Under the pieces are notes generated by a model. It saw nothing but the letters and a program-made list of their open reading frames with translations. It made no database searches and was not told the origin of the DNA. Shown here piece by piece: positions 1-7,660 of a DNA stretch of 64,000 nucleotides. This DNA is from Gammaproteobacteria bacterium (GTDB lineage Bacteria > Pseudomonadota > Gammaproteobacteria > Pseudomonadales > Azotimanducaceae). The stretch is from contig DUBB01000035.1 of assembly GCA_012960535.1 (NCBI GenBank), positions 1 through 64,000 on the forward strand, read 5' to 3'. Position numbers and translations under genes: made by a program. Position 1 is the first letter of the stretch. Each line of letters opens with the position of its first letter.

Positions 1-81
1 ATGGGCTTTCAGCTGAATAAATCCGTCATTTAGCTGAGATCTGTAAGTCAGCAGAAGCCTTTAAGCAGGCTGGATGTGTTG

Positions 82-543
82 TCAGGTAAGTCTTTTTTTG
101 AACATCTGCCGCATCTCAGTTCCCATAACCTCGAAGCCAAGCTTTTCGTAGAAGCCCCGGTTGCTTTCGGTCGTTGGCACCAGGTACAGCCCTATCTCGG
201 CACAGCCACGTCGCTTTGCGTCATCAATTGTTCGCTGTACGAGCAGGCGACCCAGATTCAATCCTCGAGCGCTCTCCTCGACGATGAGCTCTTCGAGTTC
301 GCAGTATTCGCCGCCGTAGCGTAAGGCAAGGTTGTAAGACACGGTCGCACAGCCAAGGATCCCATCTTTGTTCTCGGCAACCACAATGGCGCCACGTTCA
401 CCCATAAGGTGTGAGGTGTATACGTCGTGCCATCGATCGGTCGGTGATTCACCCGTCAGCTTTTCAACAAGATCATATATCTGGTCACGATCGGCAGCGT
501 TAGCGGGTCGGGTCCGCACTCCATTCGGATTCTCTTCAATCAT
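82..543 (-). CDS. GNAT-family N-acetyltransferase
   Basis: This is a single-domain GNAT protein of 153 residues that should transfer an acetyl group from acetyl-CoA to an amine; the substrate is unknown. The middle holds the acetyl-CoA binding region, with a beta strand ending LEELIVEESARG followed by LGRLLVQRTIDDAKRRG (the Q/RxxGxG/A position is varied). The C-terminus has the typical N-x-x-x-FYEKLGF motif (NRGFYEKLGFE). An upstream in-frame start at 648 would add 35 residues with no domain content, so the ATG at 543, just before the conserved RPANAADRDQ segment, is chosen. It is transcribed toward the window's left edge and has no obvious operon partner. The family call is strong; the function is open. 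Confidence 0.85.
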   Translation of the reverse strand: MIEENPNGVRTRPANAADRDQIYDLVEKLTGESPTDRWHDVYTSHLMGERGAIVVAENKDGILGCATVSYNLALRYGGEYCELEELIVEESARGLNLGRLLVQRTIDDAKRRGCAEIGLYLVPTTESNRGFYEKLGFEVMGTEMRQMFKKRLT

Positions 544-881
544 TGTGTGCTTACAGTCAGTCGCGTCCGTGGATAATAACTTTAGGGTATATCGCTGCTG
601 TCCCTGTGGCAATGGCAATCGTGGCCTTAAGCCAAACCAGCACAGCATCAGGCCTGCGCTATACGACTAGGTTTCCCTCTAGGGGAAGGGGGAACTTACT
701 GGATCGAGGTAACGGCACAAGAGACGACAACAACCTGCATGGGAGGAATCTTATTGCATATGCCTGACAGTAATTCTAATTAAGTACTGGTAATGTGATG
801 AGTTGAACCGTCTCTAGAATCAGGTCGAAATTGGTCCAACGATTTTTGAAGAAATAAAATAGAGTAAAAAAGGAGCCACAG

Positions 882-1316
882 ATGATACTTGTTCAAAAAT
901 TAAAAGATGCAGAACGCATTGTTCGCATCACCATGATACTAATCCTGCTTACAGCAGGCACCAGCAAATTCTTTAGTGATGGTGGTTTTTTTAATTATTA
1001 TTCCGCGTTATTTCAGGGTGAGCTACGTATCAACTTACCTGTCTCGCTGGTTAATTTATTTCTTAGCCTTGTTCCGTTTATTGAGATAAGTCTGGGACTG
1101 GCGCTGCTCAGTAATAAATATAAAGACTATACAGTCTATGCCTGGTTAGGCTTTATGCTGAGCCTTATGTTCGGGCATTACATTCTTCAGGAATGGTCAG
1201 CGGTGAATCAGATGCTTGATTATATTTTTCTTGGATTGCTTTGCCTTGTTCTGCCTGCGCATGCGTCATGGTTGGCAAGGGATCTTGGTGAGTCGCTGAA
1301 TGCCTATGACTCCTGA
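882..1316 (+). CDS. DoxX-like small membrane protein
   Basis: This is an integral membrane protein of 144 residues with four predicted hydrophobic helices (about residues 16-32, 52-78, 85-106 and 112-130). The first helix and following loop (LTAGTSKFF then FFNYYSALFQ) resemble the DoxX/MauE-like fold, in which a small four-helix protein is linked to quinone or redox chemistry. The catalytic role is not known here. The start is firm: an AGGAG ribosome site lies 7 bases before the ATG. The gene is AT-richer than the genes to the right and stands alone. It converges on the flavin-binding gene at 1398-1955, with a hairpin between them. Confidence 0.7.
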   Translation: MILVQKLKDAERIVRITMILILLTAGTSKFFSDGGFFNYYSALFQGELRINLPVSLVNLFLSLVPFIEISLGLALLSNKYKDYTVYAWLGFMLSLMFGHYILQEWSAVNQMLDYIFLGLLCLVLPAHASWLARDLGESLNAYDS

Positions 1317-1342
1317 CCCATCACTCGATTTAAAAGAAAGCC

Positions 1343-1366
1343 ATGTACTTTCGAAGGGAAGTACAT
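1343..1366. terminator. hairpin between convergent genes
   Basis: Perfect 8-bp arms ATGTACTT and AAGTACAT are separated by an 8-base loop, sitting between two convergent genes. There is no long T run on either side, so it may be only part of a bidirectional terminator or a mRNA 3' stabiliser. Confidence 0.35.
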
Positions 1367-1397
1367 TGACGGGAGTTAACCAGAAATTGTGAGCAAG

Positions 1398-1955
1398 TCA
1401 GTCTGCCTCAGCTTTTAACGAGGCTATCGAGCGCTGCGAGTTTGCTTCAATGGTCTCAGCGTCCCAAAGACCCGCAAACTTGAAGGACCTGGGGCAATGG
1501 AAATAGGCTTCATCCACCTCGATAAGGGTCGCCTGCACAAACCTCGAGTTTTTATCAGACCAATACAATTCTGGTTCCGCCACTTTTTTTACAAAATCTT
1601 CTTTTTCGACGACCGTAACACGACCATTAACCCTGGCCGTAGTATCCATACCGGGGATCATAAAGATGAGTCCGATCTTTGCATTTGATTCAAAATTTTC
1701 GAAGCTCTGAAAAAGATTGTTGCCGCCAATGTCCGGCATCATCAGCGTTCGCTCATCAATTATCTTGACAAAACCCGGCTTGCCACCCTTCGGCGAGGCG
1801 TCGCAATCTCCGCCTGCATTGCTGCTCGCCACAACCACAAAAGGTGAATTTTTAATGAACCCTTGCACATAAGGCTCAAGAAAATCCTTAACCTTGTTTT
1901 CGGCTAACGGATGAATACCACCGCTTTCAGATCTAATGTTTCCCAGTCGCCCCAT
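1398..1955 (-). CDS. pyridoxamine 5'-phosphate oxidase-like FMN-binding protein
   Basis: This is a split-barrel flavin protein of 185 residues, of the PPOX-like type often annotated as pyridoxamine 5'-phosphate oxidase family. The core shows the usual pattern: strand VVVASSNAGGDCDASPKGG, then LMMPDIGGNNLFQSFEN and KIGLIFMIPGM, which form the FMN site and dimer interface. A C-terminal HCPRSFKFAGLWD segment matches the subfamily that acts on small substrates with F420 or FMN. Upstream starts at 1982 and 1961 are possible, but GAGGAG lies 7 bases before the ATG at 1955, so that start is preferred. Substrate is unknown. No operon partner is visible. Confidence 0.75.
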   Translation of the reverse strand: MGRLGNIRSESGGIHPLAENKVKDFLEPYVQGFIKNSPFVVVASSNAGGDCDASPKGGKPGFVKIIDERTLMMPDIGGNNLFQSFENFESNAKIGLIFMIPGMDTTARVNGRVTVVEKEDFVKKVAEPELYWSDKNSRFVQATLIEVDEAYFHCPRSFKFAGLWDAETIEANSQRSIASLKAEAD

Positions 1956-2254
1956 CGTCATTCTCCTCGTAAAAAGCATCATCGGTCGTAAATCAAACCA
2001 CGTAAAGAGTTACTTGTGCTAGCAATCCTTTATTAAAGCCTGTGGAATAGGCGCAACTCGACGTCAATATTGATGAAATGAGAGCCATTAAAGTGACCAG
2101 CAAAGATTTCATTAATGGCCTTTCGACGTCAGTACGCATCCGCCAACATTGATAAGTAGTTAGCCAGGCTGTTATAACTTAACGTATATTTATCATTTAG
2201 ATCAGTAATTGGGGCTTGGTTTTGTTGTTTTTCTAGTTGGTTGGAGTTGAGATA

Positions 2255-2989
2255 ATGATCCGCCTACTATTGCTGCTGCTGATTGTCTTAGCCACGTTCG
2301 TTTCTGCCGAAGAGACGAGCGACGGTGAGTATCTACCGATCGTTAAAGTATCGCCTCAATACCCTCGGCGAGCGTTGGCGCAGGGAATGGTAGGCTGGGT
2401 TATCGTCGAATTCGTAATAACTGAGCAGGGTACCGTTCGTGACCCCTTTGTGGTGTCCAATTGTGGCTATATCCCGAATATACGATCACCGGGTGAGTGT
2501 ATCGATAGTCCCGATACGGTTTTCGATAATGCAGCGTTGAAAGCCGCCATGAAGTTTAAATACAAACCAAAAGTGATTGATGACCAGCCCGTTGAAACAG
2601 CTGGGGTGCAGAACAGAATGATTTTTGAATTGGTAGAGTGGGGGTCTATGGCAACTTTTACAGCATTTAAAGGTTATAGGGAATTCTATTGCACTCACGA
2701 AGCGCAATTGTCGGCAATTGCCTTACATGGTTTCGGGCAACAACAATCTGAGCGATTGACAAAAAAGAAGCAAAAGGCTTGGCATAAGGAAAACGGATAT
2801 AAGGAAGAAAACTACTATAGGGATGCAAAGATAAGTCTTGCCAATTTCGCTCGAAAGAATGACGACCTGCTGCGGAAAAACCTCTATAGATCTAATGATA
2901 TCCGTCTCCAACAAAGCATGTCCGTGCTTGCTTTTGAGCAGATAAATGCATCAAGTAGAGAAGCTTGTTTGTTGCGAGAGGCGATTTGA
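2255..2989 (+). CDS. TonB C-terminal-domain periplasmic protein
   Basis: A signal peptide (residues 1-18, a leucine-rich core ending FVSAEE) is followed by a TonB C-terminal domain at about residues 25-130. The domain includes KVSPQYPRRALAQGMVGWV and VEFVITEQGTV, typical of TonB-like energy transducers. There is no N-terminal membrane anchor or proline-rich spacer as in a working TonB, so it is probably a soluble periplasmic protein using the domain for binding. The C-terminal 110 residues are charged, helical and unrecognised. The start at 2255 is chosen because GGAG lies 8 bases before it and the signal peptide begins there; a TTG at 2237 is in frame but overlaps the ribosome site. Confidence 0.65.
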   Translation: MIRLLLLLLIVLATFVSAEETSDGEYLPIVKVSPQYPRRALAQGMVGWVIVEFVITEQGTVRDPFVVSNCGYIPNIRSPGECIDSPDTVFDNAALKAAMKFKYKPKVIDDQPVETAGVQNRMIFELVEWGSMATFTAFKGYREFYCTHEAQLSAIALHGFGQQQSERLTKKKQKAWHKENGYKEENYYRDAKISLANFARKNDDLLRKNLYRSNDIRLQQSMSVLAFEQINASSREACLLREAI

Positions 2990-2997
2990 CCCCGCCT

Positions 2998-3027
2998 GCC
3001 AATGAACCTGCGCATTGGCTTAATTTT
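2998..3027 (+). terminator. Rho-independent-like terminator
   Basis: A 7-bp stem GCCAATG/CATTGGC with an 8-base loop, followed by TTAATTTT, starts 8 bases after the stop codon of the TonB-domain gene. Position and shape fit an intrinsic terminator. Confidence 0.55.
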
Positions 3028-3107
3028 ACTGAATTGACCCTAAGTCCCATTCAGATTAGATTAATTTACGGGATCTAATATATAGGAAAACTGTAGAGGA
3101 AAAGAAT

Positions 3108-3206
3108 ATGCTCAGAAACACTTTAGTTTTCATTGCTATGGTTTCACTGATTGCAATTCTTGATTTAATCAATCCAGTATCAATTCGAGGTTTATTGTGG
3201 AATTGA
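3108..3206 (+). CDS. 32-residue membrane peptide upstream of GDCCVxC gene
   Basis: This is a short ORF with a good ribosome site (GAGGAAAAGAAT before the ATG). It encodes a single hydrophobic helix (about residues 5-20, TLVFIAMVSLIAILDLI) and ends by overlapping the start of the next gene by 10 bases. The overlap suggests translational coupling, so the peptide may be a real small membrane protein or a leader whose translation feeds the GDCCVxC gene. No family is recognised. Shortness keeps confidence low. Confidence 0.4.
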   Translation: MLRNTLVFIAMVSLIAILDLINPVSIRGLLWN

Positions 3207-3394
3207 ATTCAACATTAACTTGCCCTTATTGCTCATTTAAGAAAACTGAAGTTATGTCTACCAATAGTTGTCAGTTTTTTTACGAGTGTTTCAACTGCAA
3301 ACAGGTTCTAAAACCCCAAAAAGGTGATTGTTGTGTTTTCTGTTCTTATGGCGATGTAGTTTGCCCACCGATACAGGAAGGACAGAAATGTTGA
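3197..3394 (+). CDS. GDCCVxC domain-containing protein (cysteine form)
   Basis: This small protein of 65 residues has nine cysteines. It carries the signature GDCCVFCSYG followed by CPPIQ at residues 48-59, which defines the GDCCVxC domain family; some members of that family contain selenocysteine. Here all the positions are plain TGT/TGC cysteine codons. An N-terminal CPYC pair and a FECF/CFNC-like pair (residues 9-12 and about 32-35) suggest a metal- or thiol-binding fold. The start is a GTG inside the preceding 32-codon ORF. The family is often found with metal-resistance genes, but nothing of that kind is adjacent here. Function is unproven. Confidence 0.75.
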   Translation: MELNSTLTCPYCSFKKTEVMSTNSCQFFYECFNCKQVLKPQKGDCCVFCSYGDVVCPPIQEGQKC

Positions 3395-3523
3395 GACTAG
3401 AGTTGAGACTAGAAAGGGTTGTTGGCGAGGTCAGCTAGGTTGAGCCAAAAAATAGCCTTTGAAAAGGCGTATACCAGTAGTACTTTCCTATTAGCCTGAT
3501 TTTCCAAACGAAATCAGTCGTTG

Positions 3524-3704
3524 CAGCTTTCTAAAGCTGACGGTGTCTGCTGTTGGCTCGCTGCTTTGCAGTTCAAGTCTGCTCAAAATGCTTGAGGACG
3601 TGTATACATAGGGAAGGGTGGGCCTGGTTTCCTGCCCAGGGGGCTTTAAAAATAGATTGAATTTTATGACACAAATAGATGACACAAATAGATGAGACAA
3701 AATG
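3524..3704. repeat. ~180-bp direct repeat, copy A
   Basis: This stretch aligns base by base, with many substitutions, to 7298-7475 in the same orientation. Both contain a CTGA(C/T)GGTGTCTG block, a GCTGCTTT(G/A)CAGTTCA block and a CCTG/GGGG(A/G)GCTT-type block. Copy A ends with three tandem 13-base units (3666-3704, consensus ATGACACAAATAG). On the minus strand copy A is open for about 69 codons, and its translation partly matches copy B, for example NL..K.PG and DT(V/I)S(F/L).KL. It may be a decayed coding end or an attachment-like site of a lost element. The rest of the 569-base gap between 3394 and 3964 shows no gene. Confidence 0.5.
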
Positions 3705-3963
3705 GTATTTGATGATCTAGGCGGCCGCTAAAGATTTGAATAAGTTATTGTTTCTCGGTCATTGAAATTGAGTGGGCCAGGCCAGGTCCATCAATTCCCA
3801 CCTATAAATGCTTTCCACTCAAAGGCTTGCAGAGAAGCTGAACTGCGATTAGCAGGTTTCGAATGTTTGTAAAAGAGCGAGAAATTATTGGATTACCTTT
3901 ATTTCCTCTACCGTAAGTGGAAGTCGTTGGTCGTGTGCCAGGCAGTAGCATTGAATCCCAGTT

Positions 3964-4599
3964 TTATTTCTTCGTTCCAGAAGCTACGAAGAAAAATGAA
4001 TCTTGGGGTGCAGGTGGCAAAAACTCTACTTGGTATTCTGCTGCTATTTCTCGAAGCGGCTCAAACGTAGGACGTTTCGAATCAGCTGCATAGAGCGAGC
4101 GAACCAACCAATGCGTGATGCTCGATTTCGACCAGTAGGAATCCATGATGCTGCAGCGGCCACCAACCTTGAGGTGTTCGTAGGCAGTCTCGAAAACCCG
4201 TCGCCAATCAGGCACCACTGTCAGGATCAACGTGAGGAAGAGGGCGTCGAACTCGTCGTCCTCACCAGCATCTCTCAATAGAAGGTCGAGCTTGCGGGCG
4301 TCCCCGTGAATAAAGACCACACGGTCAGCGTAACCCTGTTCTTGTGCACGCACCTTGGCTTGGTTAAGCATTTCGATTGAGGCGTCAAGCGCGACGATCT
4401 GGCCGGTTTCACCTAACGCCTCGATCAGAAGCGGCTGGTTGAGCCCGGAGCCACAACCGACCTCAAGCACGCGAGCACCCGGACCGACCTTGATGCCTGA
4501 TACGACACAGCGGCGTGCTTCATGAACGAGTTCAAGGTCCATCTGCTTGTCATAAAAGCGTGATGTAAGTAAGTCGTAGAGTTTGGATGCGTATGACAT
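3964..4599 (-). CDS. class I SAM-dependent methyltransferase
   Basis: This cytosolic methyltransferase of about 211 residues has the Rossmann SAM site VLEVGCGSGLNQ (motif I) and the acidic residue ALDAS at the end of strand 2. FIHGDARKLDL follows (motif II region), and FDALFLTLILTVVPDW precedes the helix of motif III. It resembles UbiE/COQ5-type small-molecule methyltransferases, but the substrate is unknown. A TTG 13 codons upstream (4638) also opens the frame; the ATG at 4599 is preferred because GAGGG lies 9 bases before it. The gene lies inside the interval flanked by the two ~180-bp direct repeats. Confidence 0.75.
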   Translation of the reverse strand: MSYASKLYDLLTSRFYDKQMDLELVHEARRCVVSGIKVGPGARVLEVGCGSGLNQPLLIEALGETGQIVALDASIEMLNQAKVRAQEQGYADRVVFIHGDARKLDLLLRDAGEDDEFDALFLTLILTVVPDWRRVFETAYEHLKVGGRCSIMDSYWSKSSITHWLVRSLYAADSKRPTFEPLREIAAEYQVEFLPPAPQDSFFFVASGTKK

Positions 4600-4748
4600 T
4601 GGAGATTGCCCTCTGGAGGATTCGCTCCTTTGAATCAATTCAGGAGCATCTTTATTGGTAGTGTCCTGTGAGGTTACCTTTAAAAGCCCACAGACTCTAA
4701 CTACCTTGCTTCGTCAAACAGATTGGGGCGTGTTAATACCCATACCTG

Positions 4749-4967
4749 TTACGTTGATTTAGAGCATTTATGACTAAGCCATTCTTGAACAGCCTCGCCC
4801 ATTGTAGAGCCTTCAGATTCATGTATCCATTGCATGAATGAACGATCAAATTTAAAGATCTCTGCATACGCGGATTTGAAGTATCTGCGAACATTGTGCG
4901 TAGATTTGTAGGTGCTGGTAATTAGCGTATCGCCGTCAAAGTAGTTCTTGTGCCAATCTGGTCTTAC
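4749..4967 (-). pseudogene. DUF6434-type C-terminal remnant
   Basis: The minus strand reads 72 codons without a start codon: RPDWHKNYFDGDTLITSTY, then NVRRYFKS, FKFDRSFMQWI and AVQEWLSHK, ending at TAA. This is the recognisable conserved domain of DUF6434 proteins. It is cut off on its upstream side by an in-frame TAG at 4968-4970, so only the C-terminal domain survives. No ribosome site or ATG precedes the conserved part. Such domains often follow a SAP-like helix in intact proteins, and that part is missing here. The rest of the 416-base gap (4600-5015) has nothing else I can support. Confidence 0.6.
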
Positions 4968-5015
4968 CTATCCTGAATCTTCATTTTGTATAATTTGATA
5001 AATCAGTACCCTCTA

Positions 5016-6485
5016 TTAAGAAGCTCTTAAGGGTTTAACTACCAGTTGCCAGTTCGAATGATCATGCTCGCCAACGGGACCAATTTTCCCTTCCGCTGAG
5101 CGCAGCAGCATCTGAGGGTCGTGCACTGCACCCTCTTTAATCACTATTTGAATGTTGCGGACATTCTTTATGTCCTCTAGAGGATTACCGTTTACCACTA
5201 CCAGGTCCGCAAATTTGCCGGGTTCTACAGAACCCAGGCTATCATCAATGCCTAGAGCAATTGCTCCATTTATAGTGGCAGCTTTGAGCACGGCAACCGA
5301 CGGTAAACCTGCGTAGCTTAAAGCGAGTAGCTCCCTGTGGTATGCAAACCCTGGCAGCAGAGTGGTGTAAACGGGCTCATCGGTGCCTACAATCAATAAA
5401 TTTGCGCCGCCTGCCTGGTAGAGCGCTATGAGCTCTATTTTTCGTTGATTAAATTCCGGCCAATCAGATTCCGGCGGTGGTGGCCCGCGCTTTTCTAGCA
5501 GCATTTGTGCGTAAGGCGTAAAATACTTTGTCTCATCAATCCAAATCATCTCGGAAGCCTTGCTTCGACGCAAATTGATGCCACCGTACATCTGTAAATT
5601 TGCATCATAAAAAACCTGATGCTCAATCATTAAGGCCACTATTTCCGCTAATTCATCGGCGCTCGCATCCTGTGGGCTGAAAGCCAGCGTCAGTTGGTGC
5701 TCAATGCGATCAATCCCCATGCGGATAGCATCACGCGTGGAGACATCATACTGCGCATTGTAATTGGCGAGATGCCCAGTCGTGGTCATGCCATTCGTTT
5801 GCGCTTGCTCGATGATAATTTGCGCCTCGCTTGGTGTTGCCTGCTTGATTTTGATACTGACAACACCTTTATGAGCCCACTTATCAACGTCATCCCTAAT
5901 CTCTTGTTCTGTAATATCATTCGGCCAGGCGATACATTCATCATCAGCTACTTTGACGCTGTACTCGCAGCGAAAGGCGCCGAAATAAGGGCCTGATGAG
6001 AAAAGTCGCGGGCCAATAGCGTTGCCCGATTCTATTCGGTTTCGCTGGCTAATAATGCGCTCCGGATAAAACTCGCCTGCTGACCAGGTGGTGGTCACGC
6101 CGTTGGCGAGAAAAATCAGGCCATTGAACTCAACCTCTTCGACTCGTCCCCTGTCAATAAAATCCAGATTGTAATGAGCGTGCAGGTCAATCAGGCCAGG
6201 CAAAATTGTTGCCGTGTCAGCCAACTCAATGACGGTTGACTCGTTTTTTAGGTTGGACGTCTCCGGCACATCGATAGCTGCAATCTTGCCTTCTCTAATC
6301 AAAATACCACTGTTGCGTCTGCGTGTGTCGCTGATACCGTCAAACAACCAACCACCATGAATAAATAGCGACCCCGTAGTTGCAGTATCGCTTGAATCAC
6401 TATCTGCCACTGTAGTTGATCCCGAAAGAGTCCGAGCATGAGAAGAAATCAGGATCATTGCTGCAAGCAGAAGTAATCGGTTCAT
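5016..6485 (-). CDS. secreted metal-dependent amidohydrolase
   Basis: This exported amidohydrolase-superfamily enzyme has 489 residues, with a signal peptide at residues 1-22. Metal-binding motif HxH is at H102/H104 (PGLIDLHAHYN). Later ligands are visible in the segments TTGHLANYN, DRIEHQLT and the aspartate of VGTDEPVY. The C-terminus has the typical closing strand KFADLVVVNGNPLEDI of the imidazolonepropionase/prolidase-like branch. These enzymes hydrolyse amide or cyclic ester bonds in small molecules or dipeptides; the exact substrate is not readable. AGGAAA lies 12 bases before the ATG. The gene stands alone on the minus strand, downstream of DUF6434 debris. Confidence 0.85.
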   Translation of the reverse strand: MNRLLLLAAMILISSHARTLSGSTTVADSDSSDTATTGSLFIHGGWLFDGISDTRRRNSGILIREGKIAAIDVPETSNLKNESTVIELADTATILPGLIDLHAHYNLDFIDRGRVEEVEFNGLIFLANGVTTTWSAGEFYPERIISQRNRIESGNAIGPRLFSSGPYFGAFRCEYSVKVADDECIAWPNDITEQEIRDDVDKWAHKGVVSIKIKQATPSEAQIIIEQAQTNGMTTTGHLANYNAQYDVSTRDAIRMGIDRIEHQLTLAFSPQDASADELAEIVALMIEHQVFYDANLQMYGGINLRRSKASEMIWIDETKYFTPYAQMLLEKRGPPPPESDWPEFNQRKIELIALYQAGGANLLIVGTDEPVYTTLLPGFAYHRELLALSYAGLPSVAVLKAATINGAIALGIDDSLGSVEPGKFADLVVVNGNPLEDIKNVRNIQIVIKEGAVHDPQMLLRSAEGKIGPVGEHDHSNWQLVVKPLRAS

Positions 6486-6712
6486 TTTTATTTATGTTTC
6501 CTGTGGGCTTAAACGCCTAATATTGATAGCAAACTTCTAGTACTTTAACTGGCTCTTAGCAAACAGGATCAGGTGCTGCCACATGGGTTAACGCCACCCA
6601 GTTTCCTATTAGTCATATGTTTCAATCTAAATTACTCATTGGTTATGTTGTACAGCGCACATGACTGTGCGCTATGTTGTTAATCCAATCATCATTAGGG
6701 AGAGAAGATACC

Positions 6713-7138
6713 ATGAAAGTTGAAAACAAAGTTCAACCAAATGAACAACAGATGAAAGATTTTCTCGAGGGAGATGCGGAAACGCCGATCTATATGGTGA
6801 ACTTGCTCAGGTTCAAGGAGAAAGCCGAATATGACGATGGTCGTGAGACTGACTTAAGTGGTCAAGAAGCCTATGCAATATATGGACAGGAAGTTCAGGG
6901 ACACTTGGCTAAGGTAGGCGGAAAAGGTGTCTTCGGAGGCCAGGTTAGTCGGCTGATGCTCGGTGAAGTGGAAGACCTGTGGGACATGGTCGCGATTGCA
7001 ATGTATCCCAGCAAGAAGGCGATGCTGAAAATGATTACGGATCCAGGCTATATTGAGAGTGCCAAGCATCGAAAGGCTGGACTTGAAGGCCAGCTCAACA
7101 TTGAAACGAAGGTTGGCGCTAATGTTCCTTTCCGGTAG
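6713..7138 (+). CDS. DUF1330 family protein
   Basis: This is a ferredoxin-like fold protein of 141 residues resembling DUF1330. The conserved IYMVNLLRFKEKAEY strand opens the domain, and MYPSKKAMLKMITDPGY(I) with the following helix closes it; this is the region that binds the substrate in dimeric alpha-beta barrel proteins. DUF1330 members are cytosolic and of unknown reaction. The start at 6713 follows AGGGAGAGAAG by 5 bases; the longer start at 6674 would place this ribosome site within the coding region. The gene is the last one inside the repeat-flanked 3524-7475 interval. Confidence 0.75.
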   Translation: MKVENKVQPNEQQMKDFLEGDAETPIYMVNLLRFKEKAEYDDGRETDLSGQEAYAIYGQEVQGHLAKVGGKGVFGGQVSRLMLGEVEDLWDMVAIAMYPSKKAMLKMITDPGYIESAKHRKAGLEGQLNIETKVGANVPFR

Positions 7139-7297
7139 CTAACTTGACGATTCTTTGCGGCGATACTGCTTCATTGTTTGGCCATTACCAGAGTTGTTGG
7201 CGCTGAGATAATTCACGTGCTTCTACCAGTAAGGGCTTAATCAGCCATTAACCTTCAAGCTTCTTAAGACTAAGCAAACCAGTCACTTCGCACCACA

Positions 7298-7475
7298 TAG
7301 CTTTGCAAGGCTGATGGTGTCTGTGGTTCCATTGCTGCTTTACAGTTCATAAACTTCTCAATACATTTGAGCACATGTATGCACGGGATGTATGGGTTCC
7401 TGCGCTCCGGGGAGCTTCTTTATACAGATTAAGTTTTTGGTGGCAAAGTTGGTGGCAAAGTTGGTGACACAAAAC
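7298..7475. repeat. ~180-bp direct repeat, copy B
   Basis: This is the partner of the repeat at 3524-3704, in the same orientation. It ends with three tandem units at 7437-7448, 7449-7460 and 7461-7475 (TTGGTGGCAAAG twice, then TTGGTGACACAAAAC). Its minus-strand reading frame has two stops, so it cannot be a functional gene. Together the copies bracket the methyltransferase, the DUF6434 remnant, the amidohydrolase and the DUF1330 gene. The remainder of the 522-base gap 7139-7660 holds only the palindrome at 7591. Confidence 0.5.
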
Positions 7476-7590
7476 AGAGCATGACTGGTTTATATGTAGG
7501 TGACTGACTGAGTAGGTGATGGTTTTTGATCCTGAAAGGGAGATGAACTCCGCCTAGTTGTCATGCTGGTTGTTGATAAAACTGCCGCTA

Positions 7591-7612
7591 GTGTTATACT
7601 TAACTATAACAC
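7591..7612. promoter_or_regulatory. perfect 8-bp inverted repeat, operator candidate
   Basis: Arms GTGTTATA and TATAACAC are separated by 6 bases (CTTAAC). The element lies 49 bases before the ATG of the DUF2884 gene, the distance expected for a repressor site at the promoter. AT-rich arms could also include a -10 box. There is no T run, so it is not a terminator. Confidence 0.4.
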
Positions 7613-7660
7613 CAATACAGAATTGGTTTAACGCATGAATTTCCATTCAAGGTAGGAAGT

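Noticed and set aside
3491-3700. 69-codon minus-strand ORF as a gene
   Set aside because: It lies wholly within the direct repeat, has no clear family, and its partner copy is interrupted by two stops.
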